Assembly: GCF_030867095.1 (NCBI RefSeq)
Contig: NC_081832.1
Location: 54,545,444-54,609,443, forward strand
From: Alligator mississippiensis
Lineage: Eukaryota; Chordata; Crocodylia; Alligatoridae
Direction: 5' to 3'
DNA: 64,000 nucleotides
Positions 13,241 to 23,015 of the stretch are shown here, in pieces. Position numbers and translations under genes: made by a program. The notes beneath the pieces were generated by a model. The model saw only the letters and a program-made list of their open reading frames with translations, ran no database searches and was not told the DNA's origin. Each line of letters starts with the position of its first letter. The first letter of the stretch is position 1.

Positions 13241-15152
13241 GACCTTAGATTAGGCGCCATCAGATCATCATCAATGAACTGCCTCACAAATCCCAGCAAG
13301 AGCTCCCATCTGTATAGGAACTGAGATTTATTGTTGGAGCAAAGTCATTGTATAGGGAAACTTGTTCATCAGTGAACATATTCGGCTGAATATCTGACAC
13401 ATTTTATGACCATCAGATCCACTCAAATTATTTGTCTTTTAAATATTGAAATTGAAAGATTATATAATCCATGGGAGAAGCTTAAAACCTGAACACCGTT
13501 AGCAGTCCAGTCCTTATGATAAAAGAAAGCTAAAAAGGTAAACCTTCTAAGAACCACAAAATGCTACTTGACCTTTAACAGACTATTCCCTCCTCTTTTT
13601 TCCTGATGCTGTTTCATTTACTCCTTTACCTCTCATTTCTCACCCTTACACTTCCCTCCCACTCCTACTGAGTGTTTCTGTGGTCCAGTGTGACTTCATT
13701 CTGGCACTGATTCTGCCAAAACGTGAGAATGCCATAGTAAAAAAAAAAAGTTTTTTTCTTTCTATCTTAGAGTTACATTTTTCCCTAGCATGCCACAAAG
13801 GAGTGAAAACAAAATAATAGACAGGAAAATGACAATACAGCTGGCAGAATTATTTTTTTCCTTAACTTCTGGGAAAAAATATAGCAGAAAATCTTATTAT
13901 TATAGGAGGGATGAGTGATTTATTAAAAAGGCTTGTTATCAACACAAGACAGCCTGTTACTGATGTGCTACATATTCCTCACAGTTGAAGTGTGAACAAA
14001 ATTGGTAGGGCCAATTATAGCAGAAATCTGATACATACAGACAGAAGTAACATCTCTTGATCAAAGTCAAGTTGGTGCAAAGTTTTAGTGCCTTAGACCT
14101 TCGCTCAACAGAAGTGGCACCAACTAGGAAGTCATGTACAATATAGAGCACAAATGAAAGACTGTAACATTTTATTAATATTTTCATGTTCTTAATGCAA
14201 CATATTGGGTAGTGCCCTGTCCTTCCATCTAGGTAGGCAATTACCTTGGCTTCCATCTAAGTAAACACCCTCCATAACTTTATTAGAGCAACAACAAATC
14301 TCAGCTCTCTTGAGCTTCTACTGTTTCATGTCAGCTGTGAGCGACACACGGAGGAAAGCCTAATTCCCAGGACTGCATTATCTTATTTCCCTGCAAAGGG
14401 AACTCAGCTCATCATTTCATTCTTGGGGAGGGGTATTTGGTTCTTTGGAGACCTTACTCTCTGCTGCACGGATGAACAGGGAACTGACAGAAGTGAATGG
14501 GTAGAACCTTTGCATTAAATAACAAGCCAGTTTGTACTGCCTGTTTTAAAAATCAATAAGCAAAATATTAAAAAACCTGAAAAGGTACCTTGCTGTAAAA
14601 TAATGAAGCCCAACATTTGCTCTGCTTTTGGAACAAGGCACTCTCTCAACCTGTGCGCCTTTTAAAACTGTGTTACTCCTTCCATTGCCTTTTAAAATTA
14701 GGCTTTTATTTTTAATCTTCCAAAACCAGCTGCTGGGAATCATTAGTCATATTACACCAATACAAAATCATAGTTACATCTTAACTGTTTCTTTCAGGAC
14801 CCTTAAAAACCCTGCCTACCTTTGCACAGGTTTAAGACAAGATTTAAGTTATGTGACTGTACTGTCTCTCTAGGAGTGGATTATGAGACTCTGGAAGGAG
14901 TTGCTTAATTTAATACAAAGCTGGAAATCAGGATGAAATTTTAATTGTCACAGGCAAAGACAGGCCAGGAAGAAATTACATCCTCTCTTCTATTCACAGG
15001 GAAATTCAACACTAGATATGCTTGGTCAGTTCTGCAAGGGGTATGGGTATCCTTCAGGATGGCTTTACTGACAGGGTTTGAGACATCTAATTGGGACTGT
15101 GAGTGGAGAACACTGTTACACTGGTTTCCACCAGACCCTTGGGACTGGAGGG
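13241..15152. other. anonymous DNA upstream of the large hAT element
   Basis: No gene or repeat family recognised. An A-run lies at 13740-13750. The interval 14280-14420 is high-complexity and could be conserved noncoding DNA, but there is no direct evidence. Confidence 0.5.
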
Positions 15153-15907
15153 GAAGATAGTAGAGCTGTGTGAAATTTCAGCAGCTGTTTTGTTCTGGAG
15201 GCGTTTGGGCCCATTTTGGCACTCGAAACACTGAATCCAAAATGAAATGGAAGGCTCTGAAACATCTCTGAAACTAAATGAAACCATCCAAAATGTTTCA
15301 TATGTTTCAGAATGTGCTGGAGGCGGACTTGCAGGGAAACAGAAACTCAGAAGAGGGAGGGGGGAGGAGAGCGGGGGAAGGACTGCTCTGATATTGTAGC
15401 TGGCCAGTGACAATGAGCTGTCCCTGAGGTCCCTTCCAATCCCTGTGCTCTGGGGGACAGATGGAAAAGCAGCAAATAAGGCTCTGTGTGAAGCCTTTCT
15501 CTGCCTTTTGTGAGTTGTCTGTCTGGAAGCAACAGCATGTGAAAGATACTGGCTGAAGTGACTGGCTTCCTAGTCAGTCTTTTGCTAGTCTCTCTTTTTG
15601 GAAAGGATTGGGTACACCTTTCCTCCAATGTATTACAGATAGAAGATATAGTAAGCAAATAGAAGATGATATAGTAAACAACACACACACATATTAAACA
15701 CATACAAGATATATTGCGCACACACACATTTTCCAGCACAGCAAATGTTATGAAGCATGCTGGAAAGGCAGGTGTCAGGTCTTCCTGCAGGGGAGCAAGA
15801 GGGGGCAGAAGGAGAGCTGTAAGTCCCCCGCCTCCTCCCACCCAAAACTTAGATGCATCCTCTTCCCTAGCAGGCATGAGGCTTCTCCTGCTAGTGACAG
15901 CAAGGAG

Positions 15908-17870
15908 GTGGGAGCAGTGTCTGCACCCATCTCACTTTCACTAACACCAGCAATAATAACCTCCAGCACCATCAGTATGACAAGCACCAGCATGACAGTC
16001 TCCTCCACCCCAGTTTCAGTCCCCAGCCTGATCCTCCCAAAGCCAGAGGAGGAACTGGATCTGGAACCAGGGGAGTTCAGTGCCATAGCCAGGGGAATTC
16101 TGGGGAAGGAGGGGGAATCTGAGTTTCTGCGCTACACTCCTCAAACTTCCCCTAGACCTAGGTCTCCTTCTCCGGAAGGCACTGTGGAGGAGGTTGTGGG
16201 GGCAAGTGGCTCAGCTCACCTTGTTATTGTACCTCTGCCTTCCGAGGAGGGGGATAAGGCAGGATCTGCACCTGCACCCCAGAAGTGATGGGGTAGTGTA
16301 GTGTGGGATCATTCTGAGGTGGCAGATGATCCCAAGTATGCTTTCTGCCTGAACTGCTGATACAAGACCATCTGGGGCAAGGACAAGAAACACTTCAGCA
16401 CCACGGGGATGCTGATGCATATCAGGAGGCACTACCCCCTTGCCTTTGCTTCTCCTCAGCCTGGCACCAGAAGGAGAACTCCCAAAGACCCCATCCCCCA
16501 AGAAGCAGAGGCAGGCCACCAGGGACCAGTGGGGGAAGCAGAGACAAAGAGGGATGCATTCCCAAGGCGAGCAAGGTCACTCAGAGCATTGGGGAGATGC
16601 TTGCCTTGGATGGACACCCATTCTCCTTAGTTGAGTGGCCAGGGTTCAGGCGGCTCATAGAGCTTATGGCTCCATCATACCACATGCCTGCATGCACCAC
16701 CTTCAGCAGGATGGTGGTGCCCGCCCTGTATGAGGCATGCAGGGAATACTTGAGATAAGAGTTGTGCAAGGCAGGTCCACAGGTAACCTTACACTTCACC
16801 TCAGACATCTGGAGCAGCTCAGGTGAAGATCATGCCTACCTCTCCATCACACGGCATTGGTGTGATCAGTCAGGCTGTCGGCAGGCTTTCCTTCAAGTGG
16901 AGATGATGGATGAGTCCCACATGGGAATGGAGATCATGGGGGCCATGAACCACATGGAGCAGGGGTGGCTCATTGGGCAGGGTGAGCTCACACATGGTTT
17001 CATGGTCACTGACAATGTGGCCAATATGGTCAAGGCAGTCCGTGATGCCAACTTTGTTGGCATCCGCTGTGTGGCACACAAGTTCCACATTACAGTCAGG
17101 GATGCCTTGGAGAGGGACAGGGCTGCCAATGAGGGCACCATCACAACCAGCCACCTCATTTCAAAATGCAGGAAAGTGGCGGGCTACTTCCACCGGTGCA
17201 TCAAGGGGGGCAAGATGCTGCAGGACAAACAGGAAGAGCTGAGCGTCCTGTAGCACAAAATCATGCAGGATGTGGAGACTCTATGAAACTCCACATATCT
17301 GATGCTCAAAAAGACCGGTGGAGCAACAGAAGGCCATCCATGATATGGCCTTGCTTGGGGAGATTAGGATCAGAGGCCCCCTTAACAAAGCTGAGTGGAA
17401 TACCATCTCCCAGATCTTGGTGGCCCTCAGGCCATTCCTTGAGGACACCAAGAACCTCAGTGCTGGTGATACCCTCCTTAGCCAGGTGAATCCCATAGTG
17501 AGGGACCTTCAGAACCAAATGGAGAAGTTCCAGGGGATTAATGTTCCTGGCTGGGGCAAGCCGCTGTCACCAGAGGTGCAGGCACTGAGGAAGCAGTTGA
17601 AGGAGGGCATCAAGAAATGGCTGGATCCATTGCAGTCCAGTACAGCCCACATGCTGGTGGGCATGTGTGACCCAAGGGTGAAGGAGAGCATGTGCGCCAG
17701 CAAAACCCTGGATCACAGGATGGAGGTGCTGGTGAACAGAATCAGAGAGGCAGAAGGGCAGAGGCGCGGACGTGGAAGAGTGGGAACCACTGTCCCGTGC
17801 CAGCATTCCATCCATCAGCCAGTCTCCTCCACCAGAGGTGCTGCTAATGAGGGCCAAGGGCTTAGCTTCT
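15908..17870 (+). pseudogene. hAT transposase pseudogene with BED zinc finger
   Basis: The gene once encoded a nuclear cut-and-paste transposase. An acidic, Ser/Thr-rich N-terminal segment (15908-16288, no ATG start visible) is followed in the same frame by a BED finger: a C-x2-C pair at about 16346-16357 and an HIRRH pair near 16415. Stops interrupt it at 16286 and 16358. After a frame change the catalytic core runs in another frame from about 16594 to 17253, with a TAA at 16756. The core shows the hAT hallmarks TSDIWSSS, TDNVANM and CVAHKFH. The conserved Trp before NSTYLML is now a stop (17284), and a further frame shift leads to a C-terminal piece at 17318-17870 with EQQKAI and a CDPRVK block. 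The hATC dimerisation region is missing, because Penelope sequence begins at about 17878. There are at least five stops and two frameshifts, so no function is possible. The nearest known relatives would be ZBED-type hAT transposases. Confidence 0.88.
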
Positions 17871-17877
17871 GTGTTGC

Positions 17878-18336
17878 CATTCTGTCTCCAGTCTCTCAGG
17901 CATGATCCTCAAAGGGAATTTACAACCCACTTTTCACAGATGAGCCTATGAACTTCACTTTATCCACCTCCTAGATACAAAAACTCATGGACTCAATATA
18001 GACATTGGATTTATGACACACTATAACCTGCCTGATATCTGACTCCCCAGGTACCACTCCATTTTTACCTGCTACATCCCCCTTCCCCTCCCCACCCCCA
18101 GCATGTCCCTTACCCCAACACCTCAATTTACATTTTCACTGACTTGCTTTCTTGCCTGCATTGCATGCCAGCCTCTGTCTTCTATACAATTCCTTCCATC
18201 CAGGAAGAGGACACACACACCAACTATATGCTTCCTCAGCCTGACAAAGGGTTTTTAAACCTGAAAGATTGCTAAGATATATTTCTCCAACTATTTGGTT
18301 GTTCTAATCTAATAAAAGATATCAGAGGTACCCTGG
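17878..18336 (+). mobile_element. Penelope-like element 3' fragment, nested in the hAT gene
   Basis: Read forward in one frame, 17878 onward gives the end of a GIY-YIG-type Penelope protein: HSVSSLSGMILKGN, one in-frame stop, then GLNIDIGFMTHYNLPD. A pyrimidine-rich 3' untranslated stretch follows, then a hammerhead-like motif (18241-18274) and a terminal AATAAAAGATATCA. The same order is found on the minus strand at 20385-21225, which fixes the family. The join with hAT coding sequence lies near 17860-17878. No target-site duplication was identified. The fragment is 5'-truncated, as is usual for retroelements. Confidence 0.8.
18241..18274 (+). ncRNA. degenerate hammerhead-ribozyme-like motif in Penelope tail
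   Basis: CTGACAA at 18241-18247 is followed by a small hairpin (AGG...CCT arms, 18248-18262), then GAAA at 18263-18266 and GATTGCTA. The order CUGANGA, stem II, GAAA, short stem III matches the minimal hammerhead reported in Penelope-like elements. Here the G of CUGANGA (G8, a catalytic position) is A, so self-cleavage would not be expected. There is also an extra A before stem II relative to the strict consensus, so I call it hammerhead-like. Confidence 0.5.
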
Positions 18337-18739
18337 ACTGGTCTGTGCTGGGTCCAGGGCCCAAAGGGGGGTCAAAGGGCCAGAGGCCCACCACGATGAA
18401 TGCCCAGAACAAGAGGCTTGGGATTCTGACTGGCCTGAATTCTCACTGGCCTCACTGGCCAGGGCCTAAGGGAGTCAAAGGTCCCAGAAAGGGGATCATA
18501 GATAGAGGGGGTGAAGGATGCAATGTGCGAGGCATAGGCTGCAGTGTTAGGGAAGGTATGGAGCTGCAGAATGGATGTCACCCAAAGACACCTTAATGAG
18601 CAGCCTTCCACCTGGGAAACATCTGAATTAGTTTTCCATCAAAGCATGGCAGAAAAAAGAGAAGCGGGCAGGTGGCCCAGAAACAGGTGGGTGGGCAGAG
18701 ATCTAACTGGCACTGGGAAGGCCTCCTGCTCTGCCTATA
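18337..18739. other. hAT interior without recognisable coding
   Basis: This GC-balanced stretch lies between the Penelope tail and the tandem repeats. It repeats short CTGGCC/GGCCC words (18430-18480) but shows no hATC dimerisation motif in any frame. It may be the original 3' untranslated region of the hAT element. Confidence 0.45.
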
Positions 18740-19175
18740 CACACACACAAGTGTCGTGAGTTTTGCTTTAAACAGTTTGAGGTGCAGTTTCACAGAAACC
18801 CCTGCACCTATCTCCTTGAAACTTGAGAGGCTTCATGGCCTCAGACAGGGCTACCACTCCTGCCGTTTTCATCAAACTGCACCCTAGTACACACACAAAG
18901 TTACACATCATGAGTTTTGCTTTGAACAATTTGATGTACAGTTTCACAGAAAACCCTGAACCTATCTCCTTGAAACCTGGCAGGCTTCATGACCTCAGAA
19001 GGGGCTACCATACCTGTTGTTTTCATCCCACTCTGCCTTAACACACATACAACCTGAGTTTTGCTCTGAACAGTTTGAGATTCAGTTTCACAGAAACCCC
19101 TGCACTTATCTCCTGAAACCTGGAAAGCTTCATTCCCTCCAAAGGGGCTGCCACCCCTGCAATTTGCAACCAAAT
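18740..19175. repeat. three tandem ~150-bp repeats near the hAT 3' end
   Basis: Three copies begin at about 18740, 18890 and 19040. The shared word GAGTTTTGCTTT (GAGTTTTGCTCT in the third) places TTTTGC at 18761, 18915 and 19059, so the spacings are 154 and 144. Each copy continues with CAGTTTCACAGAAA, an ATCTCC-TGAAAC segment and a GGGCTACCA-like block. The units are diverged from one another but collinear. They lie 200-640 bases from the right terminus and may be expanded subterminal sequence. Confidence 0.85.
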
Positions 19176-19581
19176 AAGGCAAGAAATGACAAAGTTATAG
19201 GCATTTTAGTGATTCCACAATATAGACTGTGGCTGATTCACCGAAACAGCACTGAAACTCTGAAACAGATTTGGCTGAATCAGAATAGAACAGTGATCCA
19301 AAACACCGAAATGAATCACTGTCCTCCAAAATGGCCAAATCTGAAACTGAAATGAAACATAGCCATTTCACCCAGCCCTAGAAGATAGGAAATCTGATGT
19401 TTTAAATATTAATCCCAAAGTAGTATTCCTTGTGGACTTCCTTCACATCTATTTTCCAACCTTGGCCATAAATGTTTGTTATCCAGTTATAAATTAAGCT
19501 GTATGGTAATACTATAATGGATGGAATTTTTTAGACTGTTAAGCCGAGCTTCCTTGTGCCTCAGGATATTTTTGTTTAAAT

Positions 19582-19880
19582 TAGGGATGTCAAACTCACT
19601 TGGGCACCTGGGCAGATCTGGACTGGAAGGAGCCTCAAAGGCCATCTCTGGATTCAATGAGAGTGGCGGGGCAAATGGTGGCAGTGAGGTGGATGTTAAT
19701 GCAGCCATTGCTCACCACTGACACATCCTCAGTGGGGCTCCATAACTAGGGTTTTGGCAGTGGGCTCTGTTCCCATTAGTCACACCCCCAAATTCTCACC
19801 CCCTGTAGGAGCACCATGGGCTGGATGAAATGGCTTCATGGGCTGGATCTGGCCCATAGGGTGTATCTCTGACACCCCTG
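19582..19880. mobile_element. hAT MITE, 299 bp, AGGGRTGTCARA ends
   Basis: The left terminus TAGGGATGTCAAACTCAC matches the reverse complement of the right terminus, CAGGGGTGTCAGAGATAC. The flanks GTTTAAAT (19574-19581) and GTTCTAAT (19881-19888) agree at six of eight bases. The interior includes GGGCTGGATCTGGCCC. It has no coding capacity. The ends resemble those of 33306-33695 and 60143-60797, so the three probably shared a transposase. Confidence 0.82.
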
Positions 19881-19888
19881 GTTCTAAT

Positions 19889-20384
19889 CAATGAACAACA
19901 ATAACAGCAAAAACCAAAAGAATTAGGACATTCTTAAACTGCCAACAATGTAGAAATACATCCTGTGTTAAGTAGGCAAACAGTGACAGAATGACTGAGG
20001 ACCAACCGTTAAATTATTATGACCTGTATAACAGTCCCAGCAATGTTATTTAGTGTACAACTTAAAAAAAAAAAAGATCCATCAGTTAGAAATGGCTGGT
20101 TAAAAACAGTTACTGGCTGTGAACAGCTATAGGCTCAAAGATATCCCTAAAAACTACTCATCAAACATTTAGAGATAATTAGACTAAGCCATGAAAACTT
20201 TTTGTGGACAATCTACAAATGAAAAAAACACTAAATCCTAAAAAGAAATGGTTTACATCAACTGTTTAACCAACTCCAAACACTACCCAAGCTATATGAT
20301 TTGTATGAGCTTAAACATTTAAAAAATGTATAGTTATTTCAGGATCAGCCAACATTTATATCCTTATAATGTCTATATCTTATA
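19889..20384. other. anonymous AT-rich DNA
   Basis: No feature recognised except an A-run at about 20063-20074. Confidence 0.5.
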
Positions 20385-20451
20385 ATGGCAAGGTGCTTTG
20401 AGTAGATGTGATATCTTTTATTAGACGAAGTGAGTAGTTGGAAAAAAGTTT

Positions 20452-20486
20452 TTAGTGAGCTTTTGGGCACAGTCACCCTTCTTCAG
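20452..20486 (-). ncRNA. degenerate hammerhead-ribozyme-like motif, second copy
   Basis: On the minus strand CTGAAGA (20486-20480) is intact. A GGG...CCC stem follows, and then AAAA (20464-20461) where GAAA is expected, so the catalytic G12 is changed to A, as CpG decay would do. GCTCACTA follows as a worn stem III. The copy at 18241 has lost the other catalytic guanine instead. As there, an extra A precedes stem II. Confidence 0.5.
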
Positions 20487-20799
20487 GCATAGGGAGTCTC
20501 TCCTGGTTGCAGACTCCAAGGAATGAGAGAAGCTAAAAGTGTGGCAGGATGTCAGTGAGAATGTAAAAAGGTAGAAATTAGAAAGACAAAAGGTAAAGTA
20601 GAGAAGGGAGGGAGAAGAAAGCAGGGCAGGGGGAAGGCCAAAGTGAAACAGTAGTAATAGTACAAGGTAAAAAAAGAGCTTGTTGATGAAAAAGGAAATA
20701 GTTGGAAATCAGGATGACATTGGGCAGAAAAGTAGGGGAGGGGAGGAGAGAAAAGGTGGGGGAAAAGAAGAATGTAAGAGATCAGGTCAGGCAGGTACC

Positions 20800-21130
20800 T
20801 GGTGAATGAGATGTCAGGCAGGTTGTAATGTGTCATAAATCCAATGTCTATATTCTCTGATTTTTTGTATCCAGTAGATTTATGAAATGATAGGCTCATC
20901 TACAAAAGGTGTTTTGTAAGTTCCCTTTGATGATTAGAACGGAAAGATCAGAGAGGGAGTGACTGACCTCTGAGAAGTGTGCACCCACAGGTAGTTGGGT
21001 ATTCTTGTCTTTGATAGATTTTCAGTGTGTGTTCTTTCAGCTGTGCAGTTGTTATTTGGTTTCTTCTACATATTTCCATCAGGATATTAGATGCACTGGA
21101 TGAGATATATAACATTTCTGGATGTACAGG
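20800..21130 (-). pseudogene. Penelope GIY-YIG endonuclease C-terminus, broken
   Basis: On the minus strand, 21127-21090 encodes CTSRNVIYLIQCI, which matches the start of the GIY-YIG module of Penelope proteins (Cys, then NVxYLIQC). Further along, in shifted frames, come SHSLSDLSVLIIKGN and, near 20840, ENIDIGFMTHYNLPD, the characteristic C-terminal end. At least one frameshift and two stops separate these blocks. The module nicks target DNA in live elements; here it is dead. The reverse transcriptase part is absent. Confidence 0.78.
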
Positions 21131-21231
21131 TGTAAGATCCAGGAATGGTGATGTTTCTTATATATAAGGTGGTTTGAATTTTACCATCTTGGATATTGAT
21201 CATGGTGTCCAAAAATAAGTCCTTTTTACCA

Positions 21232-21312
21232 GGGCAAGGGGTTTGAACCTACATTGACTTTCTCTTATATCGCTTTACTTCCCAGCAAAGTGCTCTAACC
21301 ACCATCACACAA
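21232..21312 (-). repeat. tRNA-derived SINE-like module (A and B boxes)
   Basis: On the minus strand, TGGTTAGAGCACTTTGCTGGG (ending near 21283) resembles a pol III A box. GGTTCAAACCCC (21249-21238) is a good B box, about 50 bases downstream. This is tRNA-like spacing without a foldable full tRNA. It probably belongs to a tRNA-derived SINE, as in turtles and other reptiles. No poly-A tail or target duplication could be fixed. Confidence 0.5.
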
Positions 21313-21469
21313 GTGAGGCATTACTCAGCCCCCTTTTCAACCCTCCTCCTAAAACTGGTTCATCTGGCTGGCAGAAGAAATACATAGAACCAGGAGAAAA
21401 CCTACAAACCACAGCATATGTAGTGAAACAAAATGGGTGCTGCTCAGGGAGAGCTGGCACTCTTTTTCC

Positions 21470-21510
21470 AGAACAAATGCCCTAACAACTAGACCAACAA
21501 ACCAAAAGCT
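21470..21510 (-). repeat. second tRNA-like A-box module
   Basis: The minus strand reads TGGTCTAGTTGTTAGGGCA at 21496-21478, an A-box-like word, about 190 bases from the module at 21232-21312 and on the same strand. No clear B box follows. It may be the other half of a dimeric SINE. Confidence 0.4.
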
Positions 21511-21708
21511 GAGAGGCTCCTTCTTTCCCCTCCTTCATTTTACCTCAGTCAGTTACACATGCAGAGCAATTCTATTTTTTTTTTTCTTCAAGAGAAACCT
21601 GCCTGTAAGTGCCAAAATCTGCAGTGGCTATGCATGTGCCACTTATGTAAAGAGGAACAGGACATAGTCCTTAGTATCATCTGCCTCATGTAACAACGAG
21701 AAAACAAG

Positions 21709-22068
21709 TTTCATAGTTTCATAGTAGCTAGGGTCAGGAGGGACCTGAACAGATCATCTAGCCTGACTCCCTGCCACAGGCAGGAATGAATGCTGGGTTC
21801 CCAAGACCCCAGACAGGTGATCATCCAACCTCCTCTTGAATATGTCCAAGGTAGGGGCGAGGACCACTTCCCTGGGAAGTTGGTTCCAGATTTTGGCCAC
21901 CCTAACTGTAAAATATTGCCTTCTGATCTCTAACCTAAACCTATTCTCCATCATTTTATTACCATTGTTCCTTGTCACCCCAGGTGGTGTTAGGAGAAAA
22001 GGGCTCTTGCTGTTGAAAGTTCTGTTAATCCAAATAGGGAGGTTGAACAGCAGAGGCTCTCTGGAAAT
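21709..22068 (-). mobile_element. CR1 LINE 3' end, 5'-truncated
   Basis: On the minus strand the sequence ends in the 8-base repeat CTATGAAA, given twice, which is the CR1 3' signature. It carries the last part of the CR1 reverse-transcriptase ORF: FTVRVAKIWNQLPREVV and TLDIFKRRLDDHLSG, followed by a stop near 21754. CR1 copies itself by target-primed reverse transcription and is usually 5'-truncated, as here. The copy closely matches the end of the one at 45130-45820. The open frame extends to about 22000 with little decay, so this is one of the younger elements in the window. Confidence 0.9.
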
Positions 22069-22070
22069 TA

Positions 22071-22099
22071 AGAAAGAAAGAAAGAAAGAAAGAAAGAAA
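22071..22099. repeat. (GAAA)n microsatellite
   Basis: About seven GAAA units adjoin the truncated 5' side of the CR1 fragment. Confidence 0.95.
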
Positions 22100-22458
22100 C
22101 TCAAAAAATTGGGTCGAAACTCATAACTGTTCCTCTCCACGGAAATCCTTAGTAAAAGGCGAAAGATTTATGCGATCTGAAGAGAAACCAGAGTGAAAGA
22201 AAAGAAACTAAAAATATTTCTAAAGAGCCTTCAGCCACAGTGGGTCCACACATGCAAGCACATGCGCTTGCAGCAGCTCAAATAGAAGCGGTGCAAATTT
22301 GAGCCGGGGCTTTTTGCCTCAGCGCACGTGCTCAGACATGCACTTTGGTGTGGAGCAAATTGTGCCACTTGGGGCAAAATAACCCTGCCTGGCTCCTCCC
22401 GGATCTGCAGCCAGGGGGAGCTAAAGCCCATGGCCAGAACCTGTGCTGGCCCCAGCAG

Positions 22459-22467
22459 TATAAAAAG
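22459..22467 (+). promoter_or_regulatory. candidate TATA box of Harbinger transposase
   Basis: TATAAAAAG lies upstream of the transposase remnant in otherwise GC-rich element DNA. It is the only good TATA match between the left terminus and the gene. Its role is inferred from position. Confidence 0.4.
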
Positions 22468-23015
22468 TTGCCATGGCCAGCAGCTCAGGGATACTTGCCC
22501 TTAGGAGCTTCTGAGGACTGGACACTTGGCATCTGGGGACACCAGCTCCCCATGCCAGCTGGACTGCCAAAGCTGCCCTGACTTACAGTGGCCCTTGAGC
22601 CCTCTACCCACTGCAGAAATCTGGCAGTGAGGAATGCTGCCTGGGTGTGACCTACTGCCATCTGCAACAGAATCTGCCTTCTTGCACCTGTGGCCCCATG
22701 GCTGCATACCTACCAGGTGCAGACAGAGACCTCACGGCTGCCTGGGCTCTGGTATGGACCCTGCAGCAGAGCTGCTTGAACCTCTAGGCCAACTGTCAGC
22801 AGGCGGTGGCTGCACAGCAGTATCACTATATCCAGACAGCCTAGTCTGAAACCAGAGTCACCTGCCTAGCTCAGGGCTGTGAGTACCAGCTGTCCCTGCT
22901 TGGGAGGAGCATACCCATTCTGCCAGCCCCTGCTGCAGCCCTCTACCCCACTACTGCCAGAGCAGACCCAACAGAGGAAGCAGCTGACAATAAAGATCTT
23001 GTCATCGCTCCCCGC

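Larger units (their letters stand above)
15161..19380 (+). mobile_element. 4.2-kb hAT DNA transposon with perfect 8-bp target duplication
   Basis: The element begins TAGAGCTGTGTGAAAT and its last bases, reverse complemented, read TAGGGCTGGGTGAAAT, giving 14 of 16 matching terminal bases. GAAGATAG flanks both ends (15153-15160 and 19381-19388), a perfect 8-bp duplication as hAT transposases make. Inside are a decayed BED-finger/hAT transposase on the plus strand (about 15908-17870), a Penelope-like retroelement tail (about 17878-18336) and a three-copy tandem repeat (18740-19175). Both termini are studded with TGAAAC words. The gene is broken at several points, so the element is inactive. The perfect duplication shows that the outer boundaries are intact despite the internal decay. 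Confidence 0.93.
20385..21225 (-). mobile_element. Penelope-like element, minus-strand copy with GIY-YIG remnant
   Basis: Reading the minus strand from 21225 down: a coding remnant, a purine/pyrimidine-rich untranslated stretch, a hammerhead-like motif (20452-20486) and a terminal AATAAAAGATATCA-like end (near 20410-20422). The plus-strand copy at 17878-18336 has the same protein tail and the same 3' end in the same order. The end near 20385 is the element's 3' end; the 5' limit is lost near 21225, where tRNA-like sequence begins. Confidence 0.8.

Noticed and set aside
17318..17905. Treating the whole 195-codon frame as transposase C-terminus
   Set aside because: Its last ten or more codons are Penelope sequence read in the wrong frame, since the correct Penelope frame begins at about 17878.
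18740..19175. Possible CRISPR-like or satellite array
   Set aside because: There are only three diverged units of about 150 bases with no spacer structure, inside a transposon of a eukaryotic genome.
21232..21312. A functional tRNA gene
   Set aside because: A and B boxes are present, but acceptor and anticodon stems do not pair convincingly and no terminator T-run is correctly placed.
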